12,121 nt of DNA from JAUVXJ01 sp034430275. Lineage in GTDB: Bacteria > Chloroflexota > Anaerolineae > UBA7937 > B3-Chlor. The notes beneath the pieces were generated by a model. It did no database searches and was not told the DNA's origin. It saw nothing but the letters and a program-made list of their open reading frames with translations. Shown here piece after piece: positions 1 to 7,410 of the stretch. Location of the stretch: positions 1 through 12,121 of the forward strand of contig DAOUEW010000339.1 of the NCBI GenBank assembly GCA_034430275.1, read 5' to 3'. Each line of letters begins with the position of its first letter. The stretch's first letter is position 1. Made by a program: the position numbers and the translations under genes.

Positions 1-755
1 TGAAACGTGAAGAACTTGGCTATGAAATGAATCATGTCTATAAGCGGGAGATATAGGACGAACAGGAGCGATATGACGAAGTGTACCGCTAGGGGAGGAG
101 CAATGGTGACATTAGGATCTATAGTGATGAGTCCTTGCACAAGTCGGCTCATGGCAGGTACGGAATCACCACCATCTATCCACGCATAGAAACCACTGAC
201 ACAGACCACACCCAGGAACAGCAGATTGGCGTACCTGGAGATGGTGTTGAAGGGCCGCAGGTTGGAATCGAGGGCACGTTTGAGGACCAGACCGATGGAA
301 CCTACTCCTCCGAGCAAATAGCCTCCTAGTGCGAGAACGGAAGCGATCCTCAGAGAAGAATGCAGGACGTACGGTGGCGATGGAGCAAGCGACAAAATGG
401 CGCTCACCAGCAACAGAAGAAGCATTCCAGCTATAAGGTACATGCCCATGTGCAATGAGAAGGCGAGAGGCCACAGGCTCTGGTTGTGCTGCCAGACGCC
501 CCTCAACAAGAGGATCTCCTTGCCCATGTACACTATCGGAGAGATCCGGGACCTGGCTCGAGGCTTGGTCCACCACTCATAATCCTCCAGATAGGAACCC
601 CCATATCGACCCTTCCCCTTTTCATGCGGTATGGGCGCCAGTTCCCAACGCAGATGAATTGGAAGCCTGATCAGTACCCAAGTACGATACGCAACCACAA
701 GCGAAGAAACGCCAAGGGCAGCGAAGGCGAAGATATGCCAGGCGAATCCGGACAT
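1..755 (-). CDS. NarI/DsrM-type membrane cytochrome b subunit (C-terminus beyond the window)
   Basis: I translated this by hand from an ATG at 755; it stays open to the window edge, giving 251 residues without a stop. Five hydrophobic segments are visible, at roughly residues 2-29, 94-121, 134-158, 172-193 and 219-249, as in the nitrate reductase gamma / DsrM / HdrE family. Such proteins carry heme b in the membrane and exchange electrons between quinones and a soluble partner. The end of the sequence has H225 and H243, 18 residues apart, which is the spacing of the NarI heme ligands H187 and H205. H102 in SLHMGMYLIAG matches NarI H56, but leucine stands where NarI has H66. A sequence resembling a Shine-Dalgarno site, AGAAGG, lies 4 bases before the ATG. 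The hydrophilic loop after the first helix is longer than in NarI. The partner subunit is probably encoded further downstream, outside the window. The family is fairly certain; the specific enzyme is not. Confidence 0.75.
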   Translation of the reverse strand, partial: MSGFAWHIFAFAALGVSSLVVAYRTWVLIRLPIHLRWELAPIPHEKGKGRYGGSYLEDYEWWTKPRARSRISPIVYMGKEILLLRGVWQHNQSLWPLAFSLHMGMYLIAGMLLLLLVSAILSLAPSPPYVLHSSLRIASVLALGGYLLGGVGSIGLVLKRALDSNLRPFNTISRYANLLFLGVVCVSGFYAWIDGGDSVPAMSRLVQGLITIDPNVTIAPPLAVHFVISLLFVLYLPLIDMIHFIAKFFTF

Positions 756-994
756 GGAACCTTCTCAGAACAGTGTAGTGCAGCAAGCCGGGCAGGGTTT
801 CATGGCCTTTGCGCGGCCGAGAGGGAAGAATTCCACTCCAAGGGGCCCGGGCTCAGCACGTGTGGAACCCCCCTGACAGCCTCCGCGGGCGGTGTCCATT
901 TGCCCCTACCCTCGAGGATGAGCTTTCTGGACCTCTCTCGATGAGCAGCTTCGCGCCAGGGAGAAGGGGTGCGAGACAGGAAGCTCCTACGACT

Positions 995-1624
995 TCACTT
1001 CATGCTGTCGATAATGAACTCAGCCGCGAGCCTGGCGCCTATCGCCGGAGGCAGGCCGCACTTCTCGAAGCCCTTCTCGCCCGCGAAGGTCATCATGGCC
1101 TCCTCACTGTCCCCAGGGTTCAGTCTGTGTCCGAGGATCACCGTCTCTATGATGTCGGCACAGTAGATATCTCCGATTTCGCCCTCGAACAGGGCCATGT
1201 GCTTCTGGGAAGTCATGATCGTGTCATTCATGGCCATGAAGTCCAGCCGGTCATCGCCGCCGAAGTAGAGCCCAAATACGATCAGACTCCCGGTGATGCC
1301 TCCACATATCTCGCCAGTGCCGCCGACGCCCGGGAAAGGAGTCAAGGCCTTGATAACCTCCATACTCCCTAGGCCGAATTCCTCCATCAAGGCCAGCGCT
1401 GTGCCCTGGGCACAGTTCTTGGTAACGAAGTTGTATTCCTCGGCCCTACGCTGCACCCGCTCGAGGATCTCCTCCCTGTTGGCCAGGACCTCATCCGGGT
1501 TCAGCGTCTTCCTGGGGATGCCCTCAGCCATCAGTTTCCTGATTCTGGCCTGAAGCCCGGGCTCATCCCAGTCTCTTGCCGCCAGCTCGTCCACCCTTTT
1601 CTTCAGTGCCTCATAGTCTGCCAT
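995..1624 (-). CDS. C_GCAxxG_C_C-type (four-cysteine) redox-active protein
   Basis: This 209-residue protein has four well-spaced cysteines: C71 in KNCAQGTALAL, C107 in GEICGGITGSL, C155 in IYCADII and C189 in EKCGLPP. The order and surroundings, including the Gly-rich run PGVGGTGEICGG and the following GLYFGG, match the family called C_GCAxxG_C_C (C-GCAxxG-C-C protein). These are small proteins of unproven role that probably bind a metal or Fe-S cluster, or act as thiol redox partners, and they often sit beside oxidoreductases in anaerobes. The first 60 or so residues are charged and helical and form an extension before the cysteine domain. The protein has no signal peptide or membrane segment, so it is likely cytoplasmic. 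The ATG at 1624 has GAAGGAG 11 bases upstream. The gene lies between moaF and the membrane cytochrome gene, consistent with an electron-transfer role, but that is inference. Confidence 0.8.
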   Translation of the reverse strand: MADYEALKKRVDELAARDWDEPGLQARIRKLMAEGIPRKTLNPDEVLANREEILERVQRRAEEYNFVTKNCAQGTALALMEEFGLGSMEVIKALTPFPGVGGTGEICGGITGSLIVFGLYFGGDDRLDFMAMNDTIMTSQKHMALFEGEIGDIYCADIIETVILGHRLNPGDSEEAMMTFAGEKGFEKCGLPPAIGARLAAEFIIDSMK

Positions 1625-1682
1625 GGTCTAGCCAACTCCTTCGCTATCTTGTTGTCGTGATGCCATGATGATCGAGGATATC

Positions 1683-1722
1683 GGTGTGCACTCCAATGAC
1701 TGGAGAAAGCACTCGGCACACC
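1683..1722 (-). repeat. Nested inverted repeat directly after the moaF stop codon
   Basis: Perfect 7-base arms (GGTGTGC at 1683-1689 and GCACACC at 1716-1722) enclose a second small hairpin, CTCCA at 1691-1695 pairing with TGGAG at 1701-1705 around a 5-base loop. The outer arm ends one base before the moaF stop codon (1723-1725). In the transcribed direction no T-run follows, so it does not look like a standard intrinsic terminator. It could be an RNA stem that marks or protects the end of moaF mRNA, or a chance structure. The downstream start at 1624 lies about 60 bases further on. Confidence 0.4.
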
Positions 1723-2511
1723 CTACAGTGGCTGCATGTCGAGGGGGTAGAAGGCCATCGACAGCTTCGTGATGAGAGCGCCGGCGGGCGTGTTGGCGAT
1801 GGCTCCGTCGTCACCAATGGCAAAGAACTTGCCGGTCGTTCTCATCTGATCCCAGTTGTAGAAGAACACGGTGGAAACGGGCAGACCGAATTCGCGAAAG
1901 GCGAAAACGTATTGGTTGTCGTCGAACTTGTAGACGGTAGCCAGGTCGACATCGCCCTCACCGCGCAGCGGTCCCACGATGCACTGCCAGGCATAACGCT
2001 TTGAATTCAGGTAGATGTGCTCGAAGCATTGCCCAGGACTGTAAGAATAGAGCCCGCGCAAGCCTATCAGGTCCCGCGTCGGCGCCGGCTTGCGGTGCGT
2101 GGGCGGAATGGCCGGATCACCCAGTACGCCGGGCGAGAACTCATGGACCGCCCGGGGTTCCTGGCCCACATCGCCTTCCCGCATCTTTGTACGGACCGCG
2201 AGCACTTGCCGTGTTTGAACGTTGACGATGAAGGTCTGCGACTGACGAGGCTCTTGGGTGAAAGTCATATCACTGAAATAGGTCTGCGGCGCTACCTCCA
2301 CCACCTCGCACCAGTCCGTCCCACCCTCGTTGTCGCTTCGCCAGGCGACCTTGTTACGATCTACGAAGTCAAGATCAAAGGACGTTCCCGAGTCGAGCGT
2401 GATCTTCATCGTCTGATTCACCAGCGCCGATGTCTGGGGAAGACGGTGGGTCGCCATCTCCGAGGCGTAGTCCTCATACTTGTAGTCAGTTTCACCTTCC
2501 CGCTGTGGCAC
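1723..2511 (-). CDS. moaF: MoaF-like protein (molybdenum cofactor-associated)
   Basis: The 262-residue protein fits the two-domain MoaF layout. An N-terminal calycin-like barrel half (about 30-135) includes ITLDSGTSFDLDFV, and a C-terminal half (about 150-245) includes EHIYLNSKRYAWQC, YVFAFREFGLPVSTVFFYNW and the close match MRTTGKFFAIG. MoaF genes are found next to molybdenum enzymes and have been linked to molybdenum cofactor metabolism, though the biochemical role is not settled. Two molybdenum hydroxylases just upstream make that context persuasive. The start is GTG at 2511, supported by a strong AAGGAGG Shine-Dalgarno 9 bases upstream (2521-2527). The stop of the SDR gene lies 33 bases before it, so the two are likely co-transcribed. 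No signal peptide or membrane segment is seen. The assignment is from remembered family motifs; another calycin-fold enzyme is the main alternative. Confidence 0.75.
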   Translation of the reverse strand: MPQREGETDYKYEDYASEMATHRLPQTSALVNQTMKITLDSGTSFDLDFVDRNKVAWRSDNEGGTDWCEVVEVAPQTYFSDMTFTQEPRQSQTFIVNVQTRQVLAVRTKMREGDVGQEPRAVHEFSPGVLGDPAIPPTHRKPAPTRDLIGLRGLYSYSPGQCFEHIYLNSKRYAWQCIVGPLRGEGDVDLATVYKFDDNQYVFAFREFGLPVSTVFFYNWDQMRTTGKFFAIGDDGAIANTPAGALITKLSMAFYPLDMQPL

Positions 2512-2520
2512 TGTGTTGTC

Positions 2521-2527
2521 CCTCCTT
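2521..2527 (-). promoter_or_regulatory. Ribosome binding site fixing the GTG start of moaF
   Basis: The minus strand reads AAGGAGG here, a near-perfect Shine-Dalgarno core, followed by 9 bases and GTG at 2511. No ATG in the same frame lies closer, so this site decides the start. Confidence 0.7.
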
Positions 2528-2544
2528 GGCGAATAGACTCTTTC

Positions 2545-3372
2545 TCAGACGCCCCACTTCACGCCGGCATTGGTCAACGCGGCTCCTGCAACATCAACAA
2601 CCGCCGCTCCCCCATCAAGTAGAAGAACAGCCCCCGTCATAAACGTGGAATCATCGCTGGCGAGGTAACTACAAATGCCGGCGATCTCACTGGGTTTGGC
2701 CGTCCGTCTCAGGGGGACCATGGAAGATATACACGCGAAAACGCCATCCAGATCGGTCCCCAATACTTCGCCGAGGGGGCCGAGTGATTTCTCCAGCATC
2801 TTCGTCCTAGTGCCGCCCGGACAGACCGCATTGCACCGGATCTTCGATGTGCCGAAATCCAACGCGACCTGTTGGGTGAGCCCAATGAGACCCGCCTTTG
2901 ATGCGCAGTATGCTGGCATGCCAGGCAGGCAGCGTACGCCTCCCAAGGAAGCGATGTTGATGATAGAACCGCCACCTCCCTCAATCATGTGTGGTATGGA
3001 TGCCTTCATCAGATACATGGGACCGGTGAGGTTTGTTTCGAGAACTGTGTGCCAGACCTCCGGATCTACGTCAACGACGGTCGTACCGCCCGGGTCTATG
3101 GCAGCGTTGTTCACCAGCACGTCGAGTTTCCCAGTGAATCCGAGCGCCGTATCAACCATTCGCCTGGCGTCTTCAAGCTTGGCTACATCTCCAGAGCATG
3201 TCACTACGCTCCCCGCCGGCGACTCTTCGGCCACCTGATCCAGAGGTTCCTGACGCCGGCCCGTTATGCATACCCTCGCTCCGTCAGCAATGAACCGCTC
3301 AGCAATTGCGGCGCCTATGCCAGTACCCCCTCCAGTGATGAGCGCTACTTTCCCGTCTAGTTTCATCTCCAC
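2545..3372 (-). CDS. Short-chain dehydrogenase/reductase (SDR), classical type
   Basis: This 275-residue NAD(P)-dependent oxidoreductase has the full classical SDR set: the Rossmann motif TGGGTGIG at 13-20, NNAA at 88-91, N114 in LETNLTG, S142, and Y155 with K159 in YCASK. The C-terminal PGG and FMTGAVLLLDGG motifs are also standard. Arg residues after the second strand (CITGRR, 35-40) favour NADP(H), by analogy with other SDRs. It would interconvert an alcohol and a ketone on a small, unknown substrate, plausibly a product or precursor of the nearby hydroxylases. The longest frame begins with GTG at 3372; an ATG two codons later (3366) gives the common SDR beginning MKLDGKVALITGG and may be the true start, but neither has a well-spaced ribosome site. 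About 15 residues after the usual LDGG end form an extra tail. Confidence 0.92.
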   Translation of the reverse strand: MEMKLDGKVALITGGGTGIGAAIAERFIADGARVCITGRRQEPLDQVAEESPAGSVVTCSGDVAKLEDARRMVDTALGFTGKLDVLVNNAAIDPGGTTVVDVDPEVWHTVLETNLTGPMYLMKASIPHMIEGGGGSIINIASLGGVRCLPGMPAYCASKAGLIGLTQQVALDFGTSKIRCNAVCPGGTRTKMLEKSLGPLGEVLGTDLDGVFACISSMVPLRRTAKPSEIAGICSYLASDDSTFMTGAVLLLDGGAAVVDVAGAALTNAGVKWGV

Positions 3373-3466
3373 GCCCCACCGAGACCGTCAACGGCAAGCG
3401 CGTCTACTATTCGAATGAAGAGCGACCGTTTTCCATGATTGGGCCGCCGATTGCACAGTAGTCACG

Positions 3467-3685
3467 CTAGTCCTCGACCTTAGTCTCCTTTTCTAGCACC
3501 TGGGCCAAAGCTTCGTAGCCCTCATTGCCAAACGACTGGAACTGCATGGTGAGCAACTCTGAGTACTTGAAACCCTTATCTTTGATCCAGTCTCTATGGA
3601 CCTTGTCTCCCCTCCCGATCATGTGTCGAGCCAAATCCATAGCAGTGCTCGACACTTTCTTGCATACCGGGCAGTGATAGCTCAC
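3467..3685 (-). CDS. Small C2H2-type zinc-finger protein, function unknown
   Basis: The product is 72 residues from GTG at 3685. Near the N-terminus it has C5 and C8 in CPVCKKV, then H21 and H30, giving Cys-x2-Cys-x12-His-x8-His, a spacing able to bind zinc like a C2H2 finger. The rest is charged and helical, ending in EKETKVED. The frame can be extended two codons to TTG at 3691, but GGGAGG at 3692-3697 would then touch the start; it sits an ideal 6 bases before the GTG. The gene lies 32 bases after the molybdopterin subunit stop and about 95 bases before the SDR. A role in regulation, assembly of the hydroxylase or RNA binding would all be guesses; I do not recognise a named family. Confidence 0.7.
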   Translation of the reverse strand: MSYHCPVCKKVSSTAMDLARHMIGRGDKVHRDWIKDKGFKYSELLTMQFQSFGNEGYEALAQVLEKETKVED

Positions 3686-3691
3686 GGGCAA

Positions 3692-3697
3692 CCTCCC
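3692..3697 (-). promoter_or_regulatory. Ribosome binding site selecting the GTG start of the zinc-finger gene
   Basis: GGGAGG on the minus strand ends 6 bases before GTG at 3685, but directly abuts the alternative TTG at 3691. The spacing therefore favours the shorter 72-residue product. Confidence 0.6.
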
Positions 3698-3717
3698 AAT
3701 TCGCAGTGATCCATTGC

Positions 3718-5997
3718 TCAGGACTGCTTGCTTTGCTTCTCCTTATCCCTCAGGGCTCTGAAAACCTTCTCTGGGGTTATGGGCAAGTCGGTTACTCTCA
3801 CACCCACCGCATCGTATACGGCATTGCCTATGGCCCCGGCAGTGGGATTGGTCAGTCCTTCCCCAGCTTCCTTGGCACCGAACGGTCCTTCGGGCTCATA
3901 GGTGTCAATCTCCAAGATCTCGGTCTCCGGCATATCTAAGGAGCGGATAAGCTTATAGTCGGCTATCGACGGATTGAGTATGTTGCCTCCGTCCATAGGC
4001 TGGTCTTCACAGAAGCCATAGCCTCCGGCCATCATGATGGCCCCCTCCAGTTGCCCTTCGATGCCTACGGGGTTGATAACCGTGCCGCTCTCGTGGGCGG
4101 TGGTTACATTCGTCAGACCGTATTTCCCAGTTTCAGGATCCACTTCCACCTCGACAGCCTGGACACCAAAGCTGTAGGCGGGAGATATCATACCCTTGCG
4201 GTGGGGAGTATAGTGCCCCCGGCCGATGATCACCTCGCCATCTCTACCCCTGATCGCCTCCTTGACCATGTCGAAGTAGGAGACGCCCCTTTCTGGACGG
4301 TCGACCAGATGCACCCATTGGTCTTTGATGTCCAGGTCATAGACGATGTTGGCGCCCATCTTCGCGGCGGCGTACTCCAGGATTTGACTCTTGGCGTCTG
4401 CTGCCGCCATCTTGACGGCGTTCCCGTTCATCAGCGTTTCCCGGCTGCCCCAGGCACCGAGGTCAGCAGGACAGATATCGGTATCACTGGCATGTATCCT
4501 AATGTCCTCAAGGCGTACTCCCAGCTCCTCAGCACAGATCATGCTCAGTGTTGTATCAGAGCCCTGGCCAATGTCACAGGCCCCAGTGAACAAGTCTACT
4601 TTGCCATCGATATTCACCCTGACCAAAGCCGCTGAGAAAGCATAAGGTGTATCGAACCAGTTGAAGATACCACCGGACATGAATCCGTAGGCGGCTACGC
4701 CTATTCCATGGTTAGGGGGTAGCTCACCCCGCTTCTTGATGTATTCGTCGATAGAATCTAGGCACTCGTGCAGCCCGCAACTCTGGATGAAGGCCTGCCC
4801 GGGAACCTCATAGTCAGGGGTCATCCCGTTCTTGCGCCTGATTTCAATGGGGTCTATTCCCAGGTCGTGAGCTAGCATATCCAATTGGGATTCCCCAGTG
4901 AATGTTGACTGCGGGGCGCCGAAGCCGCGCATGGCTGACGACGGTGCTGTGTTGGTATAAACCCGATAGCCATCATACCTGTAATTGGGATACTTGTAGG
5001 GGAATGACGAGAAGAAGCCGGTAAGGTAAAGTGCGGTAGCTCCCATGGCGGTGTAGGCTCCGCCCTCGGTGATCACTCGGACTTCTTTCGCCAGGAGAGT
5101 GCCATCTTTCTTGGCGCCGAGTCTAAGATAGTAGTACATCGGCGTTCGCCGCTTGGTGGCGGTGAACTCCTCTTCCCGGGAGAGCACTATCTTCACCGGC
5201 TGACGCAACTTCATGGACAGCACAACGGCACAGAATTGGGCCGAATCTAGCTCGAACTTGCTACCGAAGCCGCCTCCGGTGGGCGGCTTGATCACCCTTA
5301 TATCGCCCTCTCTCAAGTCCAGGATGTCAGCCAGCAATCTCTGGATGTAGTAAGAAGACTGCGTTGAAGTCCACACCGTGAGCTTGCCGCCATGGTCGAA
5401 ACTGGCCACGGCATCGTGGGTCTCCATGCAAACATGGGCCTGTGATGAGCACTTGAATTTGTCTTCGCGAATATAGTCACACTTCTTGAAAGCCTCATCA
5501 ACATCGCCCCACTCAATGTGGCGGGTCACATTCATGTTGAGTTCAACACCATCATGAATCTGAGGTGCATCTTCCTTGATCGCTTCCAGCGGGTCGAAAA
5601 CAGCGGGCAGCGGCTCGTATTCAACTTCGATCAAGTCCAGCGCTTCCTCAGCGGTGTCTTCATCGATAGCAGCTACCGCTGCCACCGGGTCGCCGATGTA
5701 GCGAACCTTCTCACGACAGAGGATTTCCTCATCACAGAGCTCGGGGAACCGCCGCCAGATACCCTGTTTGCGTCCCAGAGTATCCTTTCCGGTCACTACG
5801 GCCTTCACCCCGATCAACTTCTCCGCCTTGCTGGTATCGATGTTCAGAATCTTGGCATGAGGGTACGGGCTTCTAAGGATCTTGCCATAGAGCATGTTTG
5901 GCAGCACCATGTCGAAGGTGTATTTGGCGCTACCGGTTACCTTGTCCGGCCCATCGACCCTGCGTACCCGTTGACCGATCACTGAGTACTTGCTCAT
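3718..5997 (-). CDS. Molybdenum hydroxylase, molybdopterin-binding (large) subunit, second cluster
   Basis: This 759-residue protein is a full-length xanthine dehydrogenase-family catalytic subunit, holding Mo-molybdopterin. The N-terminal a/b-hammerhead domain includes KVTGSAKYTFDMVLPNMLYG (19-38). Cofactor and active-site motifs follow: STQSS (211-215), GGGFGSKFELD (241-251), AMRGFGAPQ (355-363), GACDIGQGSD (472-481) and GAKEAGEG (707-714), where E713 aligns with the catalytic glutamate. The AMRGFGAPQ loop resembles the xanthine dehydrogenase AFRGFGGPQ loop. The Cys-containing AYRCSFR loop of true CO dehydrogenase is absent. The substrate is unknown; N-heterocycles, aromatic acyl-CoA thioesters and aldehydes are all family possibilities. 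It partners with the FeS and FAD subunits encoded just upstream. Its ATG overlaps the FeS gene stop as ATGA, with AAGGAG 5 bases upstream, implying translational coupling. It probably acts in the cytoplasm, as no Tat signal is visible. Confidence 0.93.
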   Translation of the reverse strand: MSKYSVIGQRVRRVDGPDKVTGSAKYTFDMVLPNMLYGKILRSPYPHAKILNIDTSKAEKLIGVKAVVTGKDTLGRKQGIWRRFPELCDEEILCREKVRYIGDPVAAVAAIDEDTAEEALDLIEVEYEPLPAVFDPLEAIKEDAPQIHDGVELNMNVTRHIEWGDVDEAFKKCDYIREDKFKCSSQAHVCMETHDAVASFDHGGKLTVWTSTQSSYYIQRLLADILDLREGDIRVIKPPTGGGFGSKFELDSAQFCAVVLSMKLRQPVKIVLSREEEFTATKRRTPMYYYLRLGAKKDGTLLAKEVRVITEGGAYTAMGATALYLTGFFSSFPYKYPNYRYDGYRVYTNTAPSSAMRGFGAPQSTFTGESQLDMLAHDLGIDPIEIRRKNGMTPDYEVPGQAFIQSCGLHECLDSIDEYIKKRGELPPNHGIGVAAYGFMSGGIFNWFDTPYAFSAALVRVNIDGKVDLFTGACDIGQGSDTTLSMICAEELGVRLEDIRIHASDTDICPADLGAWGSRETLMNGNAVKMAAADAKSQILEYAAAKMGANIVYDLDIKDQWVHLVDRPERGVSYFDMVKEAIRGRDGEVIIGRGHYTPHRKGMISPAYSFGVQAVEVEVDPETGKYGLTNVTTAHESGTVINPVGIEGQLEGAIMMAGGYGFCEDQPMDGGNILNPSIADYKLIRSLDMPETEILEIDTYEPEGPFGAKEAGEGLTNPTAGAIGNAVYDAVGVRVTDLPITPEKVFRALRDKEKQSKQS

Positions 5998-6473
5998 TTC
6001 TTCTCCTTATACTCACCGTTGACCACAGCAGTTACAGCACGAATGATGCTGTTATAGCCGGTGCACCGGCAGATATTACCGTGGATCCCTTCCTTTATCT
6101 GCTTCTTGGTGGGCTCAGGATTCTCGTCCAGCATGGCTTTGGCTGACATCAGCATTCCCGCGGTGCAGAAGCCACACTGTAAAGCACCGTGGTCCAGGAA
6201 CGCTTCCTGTAGAGGGTGCAGCTCACCGCCACTGGCCAGACCCTCGACCGTCAGCACCTCACCGCCGTCTGCCTGAAGCGCCAGTATGGAGCATGACTTG
6301 ACCGCCATCCCATTGAGCATCACCGTGCAAGCGCCGCAGCTAGCGCTATTGCAGCCTCTCTTGGTCCCGGTCAGCCCCAGGTGATCTCTCAGCACTTCGA
6401 CGAGCAAGGTCTTAGGTTTTACGTACAGCTCATAAGGCTGACCATTCACTACCAGTCTTAGCTCTTTTCTCAT
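5994..6473 (-). CDS. Molybdenum hydroxylase, [2Fe-2S] iron-sulfur (small) subunit, second cluster
   Basis: At 159 residues this has the normal length for the small subunit and carries both expected clusters. The N-terminal plant-ferredoxin-like domain binds the distal [2Fe-2S] cluster through C41, C46, C49 and C61 (CNSASCGACTV and KSC). The C-terminal helical domain binds the Mo-proximal cluster through C100 and C103 (QCGFCTAGM) and C135 and C137 (ICRCTGY). It relays electrons between the Mo centre of the large subunit and FAD of the medium subunit. All eight ligands are present. The stop overlaps the next gene by 4 bases, and the FAD gene ends 17 bases before the ATG. A GAAGG motif lies 8 bases upstream of the start. 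It is a clear paralogue of the FeS subunit at 10861-11331. Confidence 0.95.
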   Translation of the reverse strand: MRKELRLVVNGQPYELYVKPKTLLVEVLRDHLGLTGTKRGCNSASCGACTVMLNGMAVKSCSILALQADGGEVLTVEGLASGGELHPLQEAFLDHGALQCGFCTAGMLMSAKAMLDENPEPTKKQIKEGIHGNICRCTGYNSIIRAVTAVVNGEYKEKK

Positions 6474-6490
6474 GTTCCGAAACCTTCTTC

Positions 6491-7366
6491 CTAGGCCTGT
6501 CTAGCCCTGGCTAGGGCTTCCTTGCCTACTCGGGCCACCAGAACCTTGACTAACTCCCGCCGGTACTCCTCGGAGGCAGAGATGTCAGATATCGGTTCAG
6601 CCTCGTGTGAGGCTTCCTGCCCGGCCTCCTTGAGTCGCTTGTCGGTGATCTTCTTGCCTCTTAGCACCTCTTCCGCCTGTTTGGCCCTAATCGGAGTGGC
6701 TCCACAAGCGCCCAGCACTATCCGGGCATCTCTGCACACGCCATCGCCCGAGTCCAGGGTAATCGACACGGCGACCCCGACTGTGGCCACGTCGCTCTCT
6801 ATGATATTGAATTTGGTGTAGGCAGTGCCGGTGTGAGGCGGGGCGACCGGCACTTGGATCTCAGTGAGCAGCTCGCTAGGTTCCAGCGCGGTCTCGAAGA
6901 AATTCAGAGAGAAATCTTCGACCGCCATGTTCCTCGTGCCTCCAAGGCCGGCTGTAGTCAACGTGGCGTTCAGTGCTATCAGCACCGGCGCTGGGTCTCC
7001 CGCCGGATCACCATGACTGATGTTGCCGCCGATGGTTCCCCAATTGCGGGTCTGGATTGAGGCTAGCCTGTGTTCCATCTCGGCCAGTACGCCGAAACCA
7101 TTCTTCATGGCCGGCGATTTCTCTATGGCCCGATGTGTGGTTACGGCGCCGATCTTCAGCCCTTCCCTAGCATCAGACTCGATGTAGTTCAACTCGGATA
7201 CGCCCTTGATATCGATCAGATACTCTGGCGCGAGCAAGCCTTGTCTCATTAGGATCAGCAGAGACTGCCCCCCGGCGATTACTTTACACTCGTCCTGGTG
7301 TTCGTCCAGCAAGGTGAGGGCTTCCTCGAGCGTTTTGGGAGCCAGGTACTCAAAGTCTCGTAGCAT
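6491..7366 (-). CDS. Molybdenum hydroxylase, FAD-binding (medium) subunit, second cluster
   Basis: This 291-residue protein has the two FAD pyrophosphate-binding motifs of the family: AGGQSLL at 31-37 and TIGGNISHGDPAGDPAP at 111-127. The C-terminal half, from about 170, matches the CO dehydrogenase flavoprotein C-terminal domain, with VLGACGATPIRAKQAE and the charged helices near the end. It receives electrons from the [2Fe-2S] subunit and passes them to NAD, ferredoxin, quinone or another acceptor. The length is typical for CoxM-like subunits. There is no insertion with extra cysteines like the [4Fe-4S] loop of 4-hydroxybenzoyl-CoA reductase beta subunits, which argues against that enzyme. 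The ATG lies 44 bases after the CoxG-family gene, so all these genes probably share a transcript. No membrane segment is present. Confidence 0.93.
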   Translation of the reverse strand: MLRDFEYLAPKTLEEALTLLDEHQDECKVIAGGQSLLILMRQGLLAPEYLIDIKGVSELNYIESDAREGLKIGAVTTHRAIEKSPAMKNGFGVLAEMEHRLASIQTRNWGTIGGNISHGDPAGDPAPVLIALNATLTTAGLGGTRNMAVEDFSLNFFETALEPSELLTEIQVPVAPPHTGTAYTKFNIIESDVATVGVAVSITLDSGDGVCRDARIVLGACGATPIRAKQAEEVLRGKKITDKRLKEAGQEASHEAEPISDISASEEYRRELVKVLVARVGKEALARARQA

Positions 7367-7410
7367 TATCGTCCACCCCGCTTGATTATGTGGATCTGAG
7401 CAATGTCAGC

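Noticed and set aside
166..576. 136-residue minus-strand open frame
   Set aside because: It is in the wrong frame; the overlapping frame from 755 gives a five-helix membrane protein with family histidines.
809..1372. 187-residue plus-strand open frame across the gap before the C_GCAxxG gene
   Set aside because: Half of it is antisense to the well-supported C_GCAxxG gene, and the part in the gap shows no domain.
2017..2622. 201-residue plus-strand open frame
   Set aside because: Antisense to the MoaF-like gene and the SDR end; low-quality composition.
3718..7366. Identification as CO dehydrogenase (CoxMSL), suggested by gene order and the CoxG neighbour
   Set aside because: The AYRCSFR active-site loop of CoxL is absent; the loop reads AMRGFGAPQ.
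6491..7366. Identification as 4-hydroxybenzoyl-CoA reductase beta subunit
   Set aside because: No insertion with extra cysteines for the [4Fe-4S] cluster is present; the length is that of an ordinary FAD subunit.
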